Positions 10,382 to 23,127 are shown, counted from the stretch's first letter. The stretch is DNA of 64,000 nucleotides from Hedera helix (GCA_947179155.2 OX359267.1:37692998-37756997), one strand, 5' to 3'. Notes: generated from the letters alone by a model not told the origin. Translations and numbers: made by a program.

Positions 10382-12439
10382 AAACTAGTTTTCATTTCGT
10401 CTTTCATTCTTCGTGTTCTTGAGTAAAAATCATAAATATCTATATAATTAGGTTTATAATTTTGTTATTTTTATGTTATTAAGTGTTATTGAGTGTTAGA
10501 ACATATTATCTTAACAAATTAATGCTTGAGGTATTATGTTTTACCAATCGGATCAAAGAAAGATGAACCTAGTTTTCATTCTGACATTGATTATAATTTT
10601 ACGACCCCTTGCGGTTGGAATCTTGACTTCAAATCTAAAACAAAGTTGTAGAGGGGGAATTTTTTATGAGAATAGACTCAAGAATCTCTAAAAAATGTTA
10701 AGAAACAAAGAAGTTATTCTAGTTAAGTAAAAGAGGTTCGGGCAACCAAAATTAGGGTTTTTAAAATTTGTCCTAGAGCCGCAGCGGTCATGGGCAGCGT
10801 CGCAGCTTTAGAACAATCTGTCCAGAAAGTGTAAATGTTGCCCAGGTCGAGTCAGTTCAATTGGGTAGGGTCGAGTCGGATCCGGTCAATTTTTCTTGCA
10901 AAAATAAGCTTGATTTTGTATGAGATGACTATGTAAGTTCATTAAACCAAAATATGAGGTCCATTAGCGACTAATTGGTAAATCGAATGATATATGTAGG
11001 ACGTACGAAAGATGTAAAACTTTGCGTAAACGATAAATGGAGTTAAGTCCTATACATGTATTTTAATCTGTTAAATGCTAAATGAGATTTGAAATTTCAT
11101 GTGGTTATTTGTGAATGATAATTGACTATGAAATGTTATATTATTGAGTTAAAGCATGTTAAAGTTTATATGAAAGTATAAACTGTGTATGTATTATTTG
11201 TTAGACTTGCTGAGCCGTTGTGTTCATTATTGCGAATAAACCTTTATTAGCAATTAAGAAGAATACTAAGAAGTTCATGGACGTAAAGAAGAATGTGTAG
11301 ACTAGATTATTTACTTGTCTTTTATTTAAGTCTTGATGACTTTTGTATATGAACAAGCAAACATGTAACCGAATATTATTCAATGATATTATTATATTAT
11401 TATCAAAGAGTGTTATATCTTTAAATTTGATATAACTTAGAATTGTTAAACATTAAACTAATGTTGATAAAGAACTCTATATTTGAATGAGAATATTAAT
11501 AACATTGTGAGTGTTATAAGAACAGAAATCTAGTACCGATGAAGAAATCAAATTCATAACAAGGTTCCTCTATTCCAAGTATAAGTGTGTTATTAATAGT
11601 ATGAATTTCAGATAAATAGAAAATATTTATATGAAGAGATAGTTCTATGAAGATATGTATCTAAGTGAGAGTATTGAATAATAAGGAGAGTTCTGTAAGA
11701 AAATGAATCTCACCACGGATAAAAATGCAAATATTTATCGCAAAATTCTTTTGTTCTAAGAACAATCATATTATTAATGTTGTGAACCTTGGATATATAA
11801 AAGCATAGAATGTCTAAATCTTAAGGTAAAAAATTAACTAGTATATATGGTGTTATTCATATATACGAATGAACTACAAGTTGATATTTGTAGAAATGAT
11901 GAGATCGAGACCAAGTTAAGATCCATGGATTAAGTAAAAGAATTTTTTAAAGAATTGTCTGTAATATATTAGTACAACCAATAAGATTATGGGATCATTG
12001 GTTAAGTTATTGGTAGATATTATGGAGTTAAACGCACAAAGTCCGCTGTAAAAGGTATTGGAATTTTGGGGGGTTACAAATTTCTTCCACAAAATAACAA
12101 CTGTAGTTTTCGCTAACACTTTCTACAACACATCATTTGAAAGGCACAATTGAATTGCCAAAAGTGCTTTATCATCTATAGCTTTCCATTCTGACTCAGA
12201 CATCTCACTAGCTTTCTTCGTCTCCCAATCCGTATCAAACATATCTACAAGTTTCACTGGCTTCCCTACAATGACTTTCTTTAAACCCTACTGTGTAAGA
12301 ACAACCTTCATCTGTACCTGCTAAAGACTAAAACTAATATTCTCATCGAATTATTCAATATCAAATTTTGTTGATGAAGTTAAACTCAACGCCATAGTAT
12401 GGATCGAATTATTCAATATCAAGTATTACTCAATATTGA

Positions 12440-14590
12440 TGAAATCTATCACTGAAAGTACCGACAAAGCCAAACAACATGCCAGATATTTGGAATTGGC
12501 TTTCTGTCCATAGTCTGAAGTTTGTATGTTCCAAGCTTCAATACTGTATTGATTATGTAAGGACCTTTCCATGTAGGCATTAATTTTCTTCTGTCATGAG
12601 GCGTAAATGCTTCAGTCTACTGAAGAACTAGGTTGCCAACTTGGAATGTTCTATTTTAAACCTTTTTGTTGAAGTGTTGAGCCATTCGTTATTGGTACGT
12701 TGCGAGTCTAAGGACTACCATATCACGACTTTCTTCAAGCTAGTCAAGGTTCAACCGAAGCCCTTTATCAAAGTAGAGCTTATCAAAGGAGTTTATCAAA
12801 GTTTTGAACTCTGGCTAAGGGAACCCTAATTTCAATTGAATTTAGAGCTTCAGATCAACACATTAATTTGAATGGAGTATCTTCAGTAGTTATTCAAGGT
12901 GTTGTATGATAAGCCCATAAGACATGTAAAAGCTCTTCGGACTATATTCCTTTGACATCTTCTAACCTCATTTCGATTTTGTTAAAGAGTGTTCGATTAG
13001 TGACTTCAACCTAGCCATTGGCTTGAGGATGACCAACTGAAGTTCGGTGATATTATATGCTCAACTCCTTTATAGCCTGTTATCCGAAATTATGACCATA
13101 GGGATACCGAAGCGGTATACGACATGCTGTTTGAAGAACTGAAGACAAATCTCATCGATGATTTGTGTTAGAGGCTTAACTTTGAACCATTTAGTCAAGT
13201 AATCAATTGCCACAATCACAAACTTTAGTTGCCCTTTTCCTTGTAGGTGTGGTCCTAATAGATCGATCCCCCAAATGGCGAAAGGAATCGGGGACAGAAC
13301 TGGGGTGAACTCCTTGGGAGGATGATGAGGTATTGGGCAAAAAGTTGGCATTTATGACATCTTTTGACAATCTTAGCATCTTGAACCATTGTGGGCCAGT
13401 AATGACCCTGCCAAAAAATTTGTTTGCAAGTGTTTTAGCTTTGATGTGATCTCCACAGATTCCTTCGTGTACCTCCTAAAGGGCATAATCAACTTTTTTT
13501 TTTGCCCTAGTCAGAGAATAAGAGGAGAGAAATATGATCATCTATACAATTGACCATTAATAATATAATATCTTGTTGACTTGTGCTTTATTTCCCGCAC
13601 ATTTTGTCTTCGAAAAACATATCATTTCTCAAGAAATTGATGATAGAGGTCATTCAAGAGATTTCTTAATCAATATCCATGACTTCTCAAACTGTAGTAC
13701 TAAGTTCTTCCAAGATTTCTAGATAGAATGATCCTTTCAGAGATCCTTGATCCGTGCTTACCAATTTAGAAAGTACATCAGACATAACATTCTTACTTTG
13801 GGCTACGCCGATGAGCTGATACTTAGGGAATTCGCCAAACAGAGAATGAACGAGCTGTAGATAGGCTTGTAAATGAGTTTCACGGGCCTTATATTCCCCC
13901 AATACTTGTTTGACAACTAATTGAGAGTCATTGTAGATGATTAAGTTCTGTACCCCAAGGCTTGTGGCCAATTTGAGTCCCGCTGGAAGGGTTTCGTATT
14001 ATGAGATACTGTTTGTAGCCATAAAGCTAAACTATATAACTTGTTGCTCTTGGGATTCTTCTTGCGAAGTTAAGATTAGGCCCACTCCACTCCTTAGTCT
14101 GGTGGAAGACCCATCTACAAACAATGTTCAAGCTAGATATTTTGATGATTCTCCTCCTTTCGGAGTAGCAACTTCACCTTTCGGCTAATCTATTTCCATA
14201 TCTTCAGGGAATGAGCATTTTGTGTTGAAGTCAATAAAAGCTTGTGCTTTGATGGCGATTCAAGGACGAAACTCCGAACTAAATTTAGCGAGTTCGATTG
14301 CCCGTGCTGCCATCTCCTAGACAGATCATGTTGATAAAGAATTCTCTTGAGGGGTTGATCTATCAGAATAATAATGGTTCTCCCTTAAAAAAACTACTAA
14401 ACTTTCTGTTTGTTATGACTAGTGCATATGCTAATTTATCAAGATTTGAATACTTGGTCTCAGCGTCCCGAAAATAATGGCGAACTTAATAAATAGATTT
14501 TTGTTTTTCAAAATCTTCTTGGATTAAAGCTGCACCAATTACGTCCCCATCTCAATAGAATTGTAATTCTTAGTTGAAATTGTATAAAGA
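12440..14590 (-). pseudogene. Decayed Ty3/gypsy pol of the Tat/Ogre group
   Basis: On the minus strand, right to left, there are an RT-linked RNase H piece (words like ETKYSNLDKLAYALV, about 14560-14390), a second RNase H (LGVQNLIIYNDSQLVVKQVLGEY, 13971-13687), an integrase core (GIDLLGP, AIDYLTKW, FGIPMVIISDN, 13351-13070), an integrase tail (HRTSVGHPQANG, about 13055-12890) and a GPY-type C-terminal piece (PTWKGPYII, about 12590-12490). The extra archaeal-type RNase H next to integrase is the signature of the Tat lineage. Stops and frameshifts throughout; no LTRs recognised. Confidence 0.7.
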
Positions 14591-16796
14591 GGTCCTATTA
14601 AGAAAAGTAAGTAGCATACATAAGTTAGTATTGAATATGGTAACTACATGATACTTTATTTTGTAAGACGGTAACTCAAGTCTATTAGACTTAAAAGTCT
14701 TTTATAGACGCATAAATAATAATGTACTGATTGAAAACAAAGCTAATTAAGACAACGAAAAATACACGGCACATCATGTATTATATATCATAATGAAATT
14801 CTGACTAACGTTTCGTTAGATTTATTCTAGGATAACAATTATCCTACGAACAGATAATACCATTTTGTGACATGTAAGCCGAATGTTTAATTTCACTGTC
14901 CAACAAATGTAAATAAACTTTGCGTGCCATGGAGAAGAGTAATTATGGTATATAGTTTCAAAGATCGATGTTAAATAATTTACTTAAGATCATTTTTTTA
15001 AAATACAAAATAATTTTGATATTTACTTATGCAAAATTAGTGTGTGTGTGTGTGTGTGTGTATTGTTGGTCCCTGCCAAATTAATGCACACCCACATGGT
15101 TTTTGGAACCGTAGATGCGTTTGTGGGCGTTAGCAATCCATCAATTTAATGTGCGTTTACGTATGTGACCTAGACATGCAAAATGTATATTTTTAGAATG
15201 AAATAAATATGTAATAATTTGGAGCCATTCCATCAATTTCTGAGATAATTAACTAGAGGATAACAACAGAATAGACAGATTTTGTCATATTCGATTAAAA
15301 AAAACTACAAAATCTTATGGAAATCGTTTGGTGCATTGTTAAATTATAATTAAATAACAAAATATTCGTGAAAAAATCTTAATAATTTAATACCTATATG
15401 TCCATTAAAAAACAGAGGGGAGGGGTGCGGGGGTGTTCATTGGAAGTTTTATTTGTTTTAAGAAAAATAATTTTTGCTTTTTGCTTCTGTTTCCTATGAG
15501 AATGTAATCGGGAAGAACAGGTATATTCATACTGGGTAGTCATTCTAAGAAAATAACCCTACTTATTTTTTGTTTATCAAACTTATGTTATATAAACTGG
15601 AAACATACAAACCACACTTTAAAATATTCATAACATAAACACAACAAGAATTAAAAATCTTCAATTTTTAGACTTAAAATAAAAAGTTATTAATAATGTC
15701 AAAATAATAATTATGGTGCCAAAGTAATGAGTATCTTTGAAAGTTCAAAACATTGTTAAAATAAGTGTAAAAATATCGCTAAATGTATATTTATTCTGAT
15801 AATATGAATATTACTCTGATATTATCAACTATCTAAATAAAATGCTAAATTAACCTGGAAAAAAAATCTTTGACAAATAAAAAAAACATACTTTCATTGG
15901 GTATAATAATAAAAATACTAAATAGCCCTTATCAAACGTTACAAGACCTCTCAAGTCCAGAGATTTCTATAACGTGTTACATGGGAGAACTACAGTCTAC
16001 ACTCGGAGTACTTGTACGTGTATCAAAATTCTGTTATATAAAAAAATAATGGAAAACAATACTTGTACGAAATGTATTATTATGTATATGAATTATGAAA
16101 AGCTAACAAATTGAATGATTTGGTTAACTTTTAATTGAATAAAGCAATTACATGTTGACTTCTTTGACATCGAAATTGAATTAAGCAATTTGATGTACTT
16201 CTTTGGCATCCAAATTCCAATGCGTATGACTACTTCGACATAAATAATTAACAGTGTGTTTGTGAGTCGAGAAAAAAAGAGATAAATTTTGAGTTTTAAA
16301 ATAAAATTTTAATTTAAAGAATAGATAATAAATTTACTCTTATGAAATTACACTGAGAAATCATAAAAAAAAATATTTTAATATTTTAATATTTTAATAT
16401 GTCGATTTAGTTTTTAATAAATATTTTAATATGTCATTTTAGTTTTTAATAAAAAAAAATCATTTCTTTTTATTTTCTATTTTTGTTACTCTTTTAAAAA
16501 AATTCACAAACAAACAAGATACTTTGAATCTCTTTCTTAATTTTTTTTTCTCCTCTTTAAAACTCATAAACATGTAAAATGTTCATATGGAATATCAAAA
16601 CAATTTATATAATTTAGTATAAGTCATAGTAAAGAAGAATATAGAAATCCAGTATTAATTTAATAATGAGTAAAATACACTTTGAACCTCAAAATTTTTA
16701 AGATTGGTAAGTTTTGTACCCTAATTAATACTTCAAATATATTTAAGTGTACCTTAAAGTTTTTTTTTTTTAAACATAATGTATTATCGAGATAAT
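14591..16796. other. Intergenic DNA with a (TG)n run
   Basis: No gene seen. (TG)10 lies at 15041-15060 and a G-rich patch (GAGGGGAGGGG) at about 15415-15435. The rest is AT-rich. Confidence 0.5.
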
Positions 16797-16801
16797 ATAT
16801 T

Positions 16802-16999
16802 TGTTGTGATATTTTATATGAATCCTACATCCGGTAAATTCAAGAGTATAGATGGATTAATAAGTATGGTGGAGTCTCAACCTAATAGGTTAACCTTTTT
16901 GGATAAGGAGGTGATCTAACATACTTATTGGCCCAGTTTACACAGATGTGCGCTGCATTGATAATGAAGTGATGCGGGATTGATCGTTCAATTCCTTCA
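16802..16999 (+). repeat. TRIM 5' LTR
   Basis: 198 bp, TGTTGTGATATTT to ATTCCTTCA. The word GTGGAGTCTCAACCTAATAGG is shared with the 3' LTR, where the solo LTR inserted at GTCTC. Confidence 0.85.
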
Positions 17000-17001
17000 A
17001 G

Positions 17002-17013
17002 TAGTATCAGAGC
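17002..17013 (+). promoter_or_regulatory. TRIM primer-binding site
   Basis: TAGTATCAGAGC lies two bases after the 5' LTR. The plant initiator-Met PBS is TGGTATCAGAGC, so 11 of 12 positions match. Confidence 0.8.
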
Positions 17014-17363
17014 TCATGGTTCGATGGACCTAAATATCAGATTGGTTCTCCAAGGTGGAGCATTCGTAGGCCGCGTGTACTCCCTCCGCGCGGTAGAGCA
17101 AATATAGTTGAGTTGCGTGGTGGAGCACAAGGGAATCATTCACGCGTTTGTCACTACGTGGTAAAGTATGATTTGAGTAGAATGGAGCGGGCTTAGGGTA
17201 AAGGGTTCACAATGAGCAATATTGTACTCTCACGTTTATCTCCGACGTGGTGGAGTAATGTTAGAGTCGAGCATGGCTCTTAAAAGGAATTCAAAGGTGT
17301 GCTCAATGGTGAATACTCTAGCGTGTAATACTTATGATGAGTATTAAAATGAAAAGTGGAAAT

Positions 17364-17440
17364 TGTTGAAATATTTCACATGAATCCCACATCGGGTAAA
17401 TTCAAAAGTGTAGATGAATTAATAAGTATAGTGGAGTCTC
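17364..17440 (+). repeat. TRIM 3' LTR, left part
   Basis: 77 bp, opening TGTTGAAATATTTC, cut at GTCTC by the nested solo LTR. It continues at 19925. Confidence 0.85.
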
Positions 17441-19919
17441 TGTAAGACCCCGAATTTTATGAAATATAAAATTTAATTTTTCTTCATGTATATTTTTTCA
17501 TGAAACAGTAAGTGGTTAAATTGATAAAATTGAAAGTTAAGGATGTTATGTGCAAATTTTATTTTGTCGGACAATATTCGTTTTGTCGGGGAATATTCGG
17601 GCCGTACGACGGCGCCGAAATAACTAATTATTGGTGGACCCCACAACGGAATATTTGTCGGATATAGAAAACGACAGAAGTAACCTTTTTAAATAAAAAT
17701 AGTCAACGGTATTAACTGTTAAAATACCGGTGATAAAAGAATAGTAGCATACGGTAATTTATGGTATTTTCTGTAGCACACAGTACTCTACAGTAGCACA
17801 CGGTATTGCACAGTGTCTCATATTATTGGTCTGATAATTGACACCGTAACTGTTGCGCATCATTTCATCAATAATTGTCACTGCATAATATTTTATATTA
17901 TCAATTCAATAATTGTTGTTACACAGTATTTTGCATTATTGATTCAATAATTGTTATTACACTGTATTTCATATCATCGACTCAATAATTGTTGCTGCAC
18001 TGTTTTTAAAATTATTAAACCTAATAATTGTCACAGTTGCAAATATACTGTAATTTATAATAATCTGTAACGTGTTTATTACATTATTGTTGAATTATTG
18101 TTGTAGCATTATTTTATTTTATATGTTGGACCCACAGGAAAAATAAAAATTTTATTTTTCAAAAGTTACTATTCACTCTCGGAATTTACTATTCATTCCC
18201 GAAAAAGTTACTATTCACTGACGGAAGTTACTGTTCATCTCGGGAAAGTCACTGTTCATCTGCCGACAAAAGTTACTGTTCATTACTGTTCACTTTTTGA
18301 AAATTTTAAAGTTACTGTGCAAAGTTACTGTGCAAGTATTGAAAATTTCTTTTAAAACGTTTGCGCAGCCTTAGGCGGCGCAGCCCTCATTTTTTTTCCT
18401 TCCTTGGCGTGCTACGCATAGTAACTTCATTTGCTATAAATAGGCCCCTTCGCTGAATAAGAAAATCATATCTAAAATACATAAATATTTCTATAAGTTT
18501 ATTGTGAGAGAATTTTGAGCATAATAAGGTTATTTTGAGTGTTTGAAAGCCAAAAGGAGTGCAAGAATTTTTCAAGTTGATCAATCTCATTTAAATCAAT
18601 ATCCAGTCACGTGTTAAGGTAAGAAATGTCATTTTTTTTTCACTCTTGAACTTGCTACGGTAAGGGATATTATTTTCTTTCATACTCCTGAATCGAAACT
18701 TATTATGGAACTATTGCTTCTATAATTCCTGAAAATATTATATGTTCCATAATAGTTGAACTTCATTATTTCAACTGAACCTTCCTATTTTCTGAATCTT
18801 TCTATTGAACTGTAACCGTTATTCTGAACTGAGAATCTTGAATAACATTTTTAAATTTCACTCCACATCATGTTAACAATTTGGACATTATTTGAATCTG
18901 CACAAAGTAAACTTCCGATACTTATTGTTTATCCTGTTTCTTCTGTTCATCAATTGTATCACTATTATTTGTACTAATCATCAAGAATCAAGCTGTTGTG
19001 AATATCTGTGGCCGGGGGCACAGATGTGATATATTTGTTGAACAGATGATAGGTTAAAGGCGATATATTAGGTTAAAGGCGATACATCTGTTCGGTGTCT
19101 TTTATGGCACGTGGTGAAAGTTCTCTTTGGCCCGTAGTGCATAGATGAACTGTTGTTTGGTATGATTATAACCAAAGGCTGAATCTGGTATAATCATGAC
19201 CGTTGTTGTTATATTGAAAGTTCTCTTTGGCCCGTAGTGCATAGATGAACTGTTGTTTGGTATGATTATGACCAAAGGCTGAATCTGGTATAATCATGAC
19301 CGCTGGTGCTATATTGAATGTTCTCTTTGGCCCGTAACGCATAGATGAACTGTTGATTTGCATGATTATGATCAGGAACTGTGAATTTGTATTATCTTGA
19401 CTAATGGTATTTCAGATGATAAAAGTTGATGATGTTTTTACGAAAAAGAGAAGCGCGTGGACATTATAGTCTACATTATTCTTCTAATAGATTGCTCATT
19501 CCGCCGCTATTATTGATCTGAACATTGTTCAAGAATTTAACTGCAGTTTTTGATATACACCTTGTATTCTGGTGTATTCTATCAAGAACTCACCTGTTGA
19601 AGGCTAATGATAATTTATTCGTCATTATCTTAGTCATGATATTTCTTACTGGGCTATTTGAGCTCACCCTTTTGTTCCATTATTTTTCAACAGGATATGA
19701 GAACGTAGCTGGGTCTAGCCGGGGAATGGAGTGAGAGTCCGAGGGATATCTATTATAGTCTTCACGTGTTGTAAAATAGTGTGGCAATAATAGTGAAGAC
19801 TTAGTTGTGTATTATTATACACGGTATTGTTGTACGTTGTGTTTTGTTGTAATAATTTTGTTGTAGTCTTTTGACGACTCAAGTTTGGGCTGTGTGGGCC
19901 TAGATTTGGGGGCGTCACA
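17441..19919. mobile_element. Solo LTR A, 2479 bp, TSD GTCTC
   Basis: It starts TGTAAGACCCCGAATTTT, ends TTGGGGGCGTCACA and is flanked by GTCTC on both sides (17436-17440 and 19920-19924). No PBS, PPT or coding region lies inside. A TATA box GCTATAAATAGG is at about 18433. A cluster of TTACTRTTCA words lies at 18167-18335, and three 100-bp tandem units start at about 19121, 19221 and 19321. It is closely related to the solo LTR at 39891-43173. The TGTAA...GTCACA ends resemble those of the Tekay/Del-type element at 45817-54319. Confidence 0.9.
19121..19420 (+). repeat. 100-bp tandem repeat, three units, in solo LTR A
   Basis: Units opening TTCTCTTTGGCCCGTA start at 19121, 19221 and 19321. Solo LTR B has two such units (42474 and 42574), so copy number differs between family members. 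Confidence 0.85.
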
Positions 19920-20045
19920 GTCTCAACCTAATAGGTTAATTTTTTAAGTAATCAGGTGATCTAACATACTTATTAGTCTAATCTACATATATATATACTG
20001 CATTAATAATAAATTAATGTGGGATAAATAGTTCAATTCCCTTCA
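19920..20045 (+). repeat. TRIM 3' LTR, right part with duplicated GTCTC
   Basis: 19920-19924 is the second copy of the solo LTR target GTCTC. 19925-20045 (121 bp) completes the TRIM LTR to exactly 198 bp. The element then ends at CTTCA before the TSD ATATT. Confidence 0.85.
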
Positions 20046-21128
20046 ATATTAAGTAAATATATGTTATAATTTAACTAGAGTTCTTACAAAAAATTTATTT
20101 AAAAAAGGTTATATTCATTATTTTACCCTAAAATTTTCTTCTACTGTCCGTCACTTTATTCTCATAAAACACTTATCACGTCATACTTTATATTATTTAT
20201 ATGTTGTTAAAATAAAATAATTTATTTTAAATATTAAAATAATAATATATAAATAATATAAAATATTCTTAAGATCACTAAATAATTACTCATTTATTTG
20301 ACCTAACTAAATATATATTATCTTCTTCTCTTGACTTCCACCGTACGTATAACTCGTAAGCATATGTATTCATTTGTCTGTTTGCAGATTTGAACTGGTC
20401 ACGCGTTACTTAACTTTTTCTTGGCAAGAGCATAACAAATAATTAAATTTTCATGGCTAAATCAAGTGATAAATGATTTTTTAAAAGTCATTAGTTACTG
20501 TGGACTTAGCAGATGTACGTGATTAAATGTATGACAGCTCAAAAATATAATATTAGAAAGAGTTTACTTAAATAAAGAATTAAGTGATTGTATTGTATAA
20601 TTCATTAATATTTTTTCTAAATAAATTAGATAATTTTTTATTTACTTATCTAGCTAGTATCTGATTCTGGTTCCACCATCATTAGAATTTACAAAAAAAA
20701 TAAAAATAAAAAAATAGATACACTTTGGTTCAATTTTCCCAGGTGATCAGTTTACTCGATTAATTTGTACCAATTGAGCATAATTGATCAAATAATGAAT
20801 ACATTTATCAATTTCTATATTGTTTTACAATACTATAGCAAGTCTTATAACTTATAAATGTCGAAATCGTATGCTCAATTTGTTTAAAATAATATATTTT
20901 TTTCAAAAAAGGATTTCAGAGAAATAAGTTGTGTTATATATTTTCACAAATGATAGGTTCAAAAAGTTGCATGTTTGGAGAAAACCTACGTTTAAATGCA
21001 TATTGCCTTGTAAAACAATTTTTGGTTAACTAGGTTTTCATTCTCCTATCAAACATTTACAAATTTGGAAAACATTTTTCGTAAAAGGAACCTTAGCTTT
21101 TTTACTTAAAATTTCAACATTGGCCTAA

Positions 21129-21131
<3 letters not shown>

Positions 21132-21175
<44 letters not shown>
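21132..21175. repeat. (AT)n microsatellite
   Basis: About 22 AT units without interruption. Confidence 0.95.
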
Positions 21176-22964
21176 TACATTCAATCACTCTTTATCCTTT
21201 TCCCAGTTGAGCTAGCTAGCTACCAAATGCTCCTATATTAGTGGTGCACTTCTAAAGTTAGTTAACATATACTCACTCACCTTCGATTTTTTAAAGTATA
21301 TCTAAAATGTTTTTAAACATATATTGGTAAGATTCATTTAATTTTTAAGAATATTTTTTTTTTTGTATAATTAATAGTGCGCTATAAATAGTTTGCAATT
21401 TTTTGAAATTGTATTGTATAAATTTAGAAATATTTGATAAATTTGAAAAAATAAATATTAATCTTATATTTTATAAACGGAGAGAGAGTAATATATAAAA
21501 TGGATGCCACCATCATCATAAAATGATAAAACATCCTTTAATCCTTTGGTTGGTTTGTATCATTGTATGAATGGAAATACGATTTGAAGAGAAATTGTTG
21601 AGGTGGGGCTTATTACATACATATGGTTATTATTTGTTATGTAATGCTGAGGTGTAGATAATTGAGTCTTATATTTTTAATTTCATATTTTCTAAAAACT
21701 AATTCGATGTGGAGATAAATATACGTATGGGGTCGAGTTCGACTGATAAGCCACAAAACTAGAGTTAGATTATGGATTGGGTATTCAATAATATTGGTTT
21801 GGCCCTTGGGGGGTATGCGCTTGGTTTACTTACAAAATTAAAATTATTTATTTAATTATAATTAAATATTAAATTATTATATTTTTGATATTCGAACAAA
21901 AAATGAAATTATAGAATAACTGAATTATTGAAAATTGTTATTTGATTATTTCAGTATATAACCGAAAATAGAACCCATCTTCATTAAATAAAAAATTACA
22001 TTTCAAAATTTCAATAGTAGAGTTTTCAAGCAATCATCTACCATAACTCACAACCATAATAATTTATAAGCTTAACAAAATCTAGATGTCTAGTTTAATA
22101 ATTTTAAATTAACAATACATAACACATAATTCCAAATATTTAATTATTTTTTTAAAATTCCTAATACGGTTATTCAGATCCCGAATTATGTAATTTTCAA
22201 AATTTAATTTGTAAGCAAATACTGAAAATTTAAAGAGTTATAACTTAAAATACCTGAATAAACAAAATATTTTGGTTAAAAAATTACAATTCGATTACGT
22301 GTTAAACTATTTAAAAAAAGTATTATCAAATACAAAATTGTTATTTTAAAAATGAATAATTTAATTACATGTTTAGAATTATCAAACGTAAATAGGATCA
22401 TATTCAAATTCAAAGGAAGGAATCCTTATTTTTATATCACCCCATCCTTGAATCAAAAAGGTAATTCAAGTATGTTTTTGGGTTTGAAATGCTTTTTTAT
22501 TGTAGTATATCAGAACATATTAACGAATAGGCTTTGCAAGTATCAACTATAACAAGTATGCTCAGGAAATTATTTGTAATTTATATATATCCTAACCCAA
22601 AACTTTTGGATTATGGAATAATTTTCAGCAATAAAATTTATTTTTTCGCCTTTTAGAAAAAGAAAAAACAAAAAGAAAAGATAGGAAAAACAGCATGCCA
22701 AATCCCATTGTTGGACTTTGCTGAGTAGACTTCTACTAAACATGGAACTTGTAGCCTGCAGTAACTGGGTTGAGGATGCCTTAAACAATAAAGGTAAGGG
22801 ACGTTTGTAGTCCACAGTGACTCAACTCTTTTTCAAGCAATTATTTTGAAGTTGGGAATTAATATTACCAAAATTTGATAATTACACAAGACACTGTCTC
22901 ACGTTAATAGTGATTGGGACCCTCATTCGTGCTGCGGGAAGAGGGAAAGGACAATGGAATATAT

Positions 22965-23075
22965 ACGAGTATAATCCCCGCCTCATGGTGGTTAGGTGGT
23001 AATGCCCACTTTATGCGAACCATGAGATCGGGATTCAATCTTGGCAAAGCTAAGATTGTTAAATTCCCTAAACTT
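22965..23075 (+). mobile_element. Possible SINE or tRNA-like fragment
   Basis: A TGGTTAGGTGG-like A box (about 22987) and a GGGATTCAATC-like B box (about 23030) are about 45 bp apart, and the segment runs into an A/T microsatellite tail. This is the layout of a tRNA-derived SINE head. Both boxes deviate from consensus and no TSD was found. Confidence 0.3.
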
Positions 23076-23076
23076 G

Positions 23077-23078
<2 letters not shown>

Positions 23079-23122
<44 letters not shown>
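23079..23122. repeat. (AT)n microsatellite
   Basis: About 22 AT units, close to the 3' end of the ACR gene. Confidence 0.95.

Positions 23123-23127
<5 letters not shown>

Larger units (their letters stand above)
9141..12078. mobile_element. Solo LTR, 2938 bp, TSD AATTT
   Basis: The segment starts TGTAATATCCCTAAT and ends GGGGGGTTACA. It is flanked on both sides by AATTT (9136-9140 and 12079-12083), and one copy removed restores the copia Gag reading. No PBS, PPT or coding region lies inside, so it is a solo LTR left by LTR-LTR recombination. The TGTAAnnnCC...GTTACA ends match the long-LTR Ty3/gypsy style seen elsewhere in the window. Inside are a telomere-like patch (9466-9530) and a 68-bp tandem duplication. 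Confidence 0.85.
8859..12396 (-). pseudogene. Internally deleted Ty1/copia gag-pol relic, split by a solo LTR
   Basis: Read on the minus strand from about 12396, a degenerate copia Gag start (ATG, then words like VGKPVKLVDMF and WKAIDDKALLAIQLCL) runs to 12079. It resumes at 9140 with LESLYLTKSLTNRLRLKQ once the solo LTR 9141-12078 is removed. About 80 bp later the sequence jumps from Gag straight into the end of copia RNase H (a KKNPADML word and its downstream region, about 9060-8930). Protease, integrase, RT and most of RNase H are missing. Several stops and shifts are present. It is a fossil non-autonomous copia; the capsid part is Gag-like and the tail is the pol end. Confidence 0.6.
16802..20045 (+). 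mobile_element. TRIM retrotransposon, TSD ATATT, interrupted by a solo LTR
   Basis: Two 198-bp direct terminal repeats (16802-16999, and 17364-17440 plus 19925-20045) begin TGTTG and end TTCA. They flank a 364-bp interior with no coding potential. A primer-binding site TAGTATCAGAGC (17002-17013) differs by one base from the initiator-Met tRNA PBS. A purine-rich tract precedes the 3' LTR (17347-17363). A 5-bp duplication ATATT flanks the whole unit (16797-16801 and 20046-20050). Without the nested solo LTR and its TSD the element is 760 bp, the size of a terminal-repeat retrotransposon in miniature. The two LTRs differ at many positions, so it is old. I see no 5S rRNA-like promoter of the Cassandra kind. 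Confidence 0.88.

Noticed and set aside
16802..17363. TRIM as a Cassandra-type element
   Set aside because: No 5S rRNA-like promoter boxes are visible in the 198-bp LTR.
17441..19919. Solo LTR A as the LTR of a complete element paired with solo LTR B
   Set aside because: Each has its own perfect 5-bp TSD and sits in a different host sequence, so they are separate solo LTRs.
22570..22815. An 81-codon minus-strand frame rich in Phe and Leu
   Set aside because: Composition reflects an A-rich tract; no domain or conserved start context.
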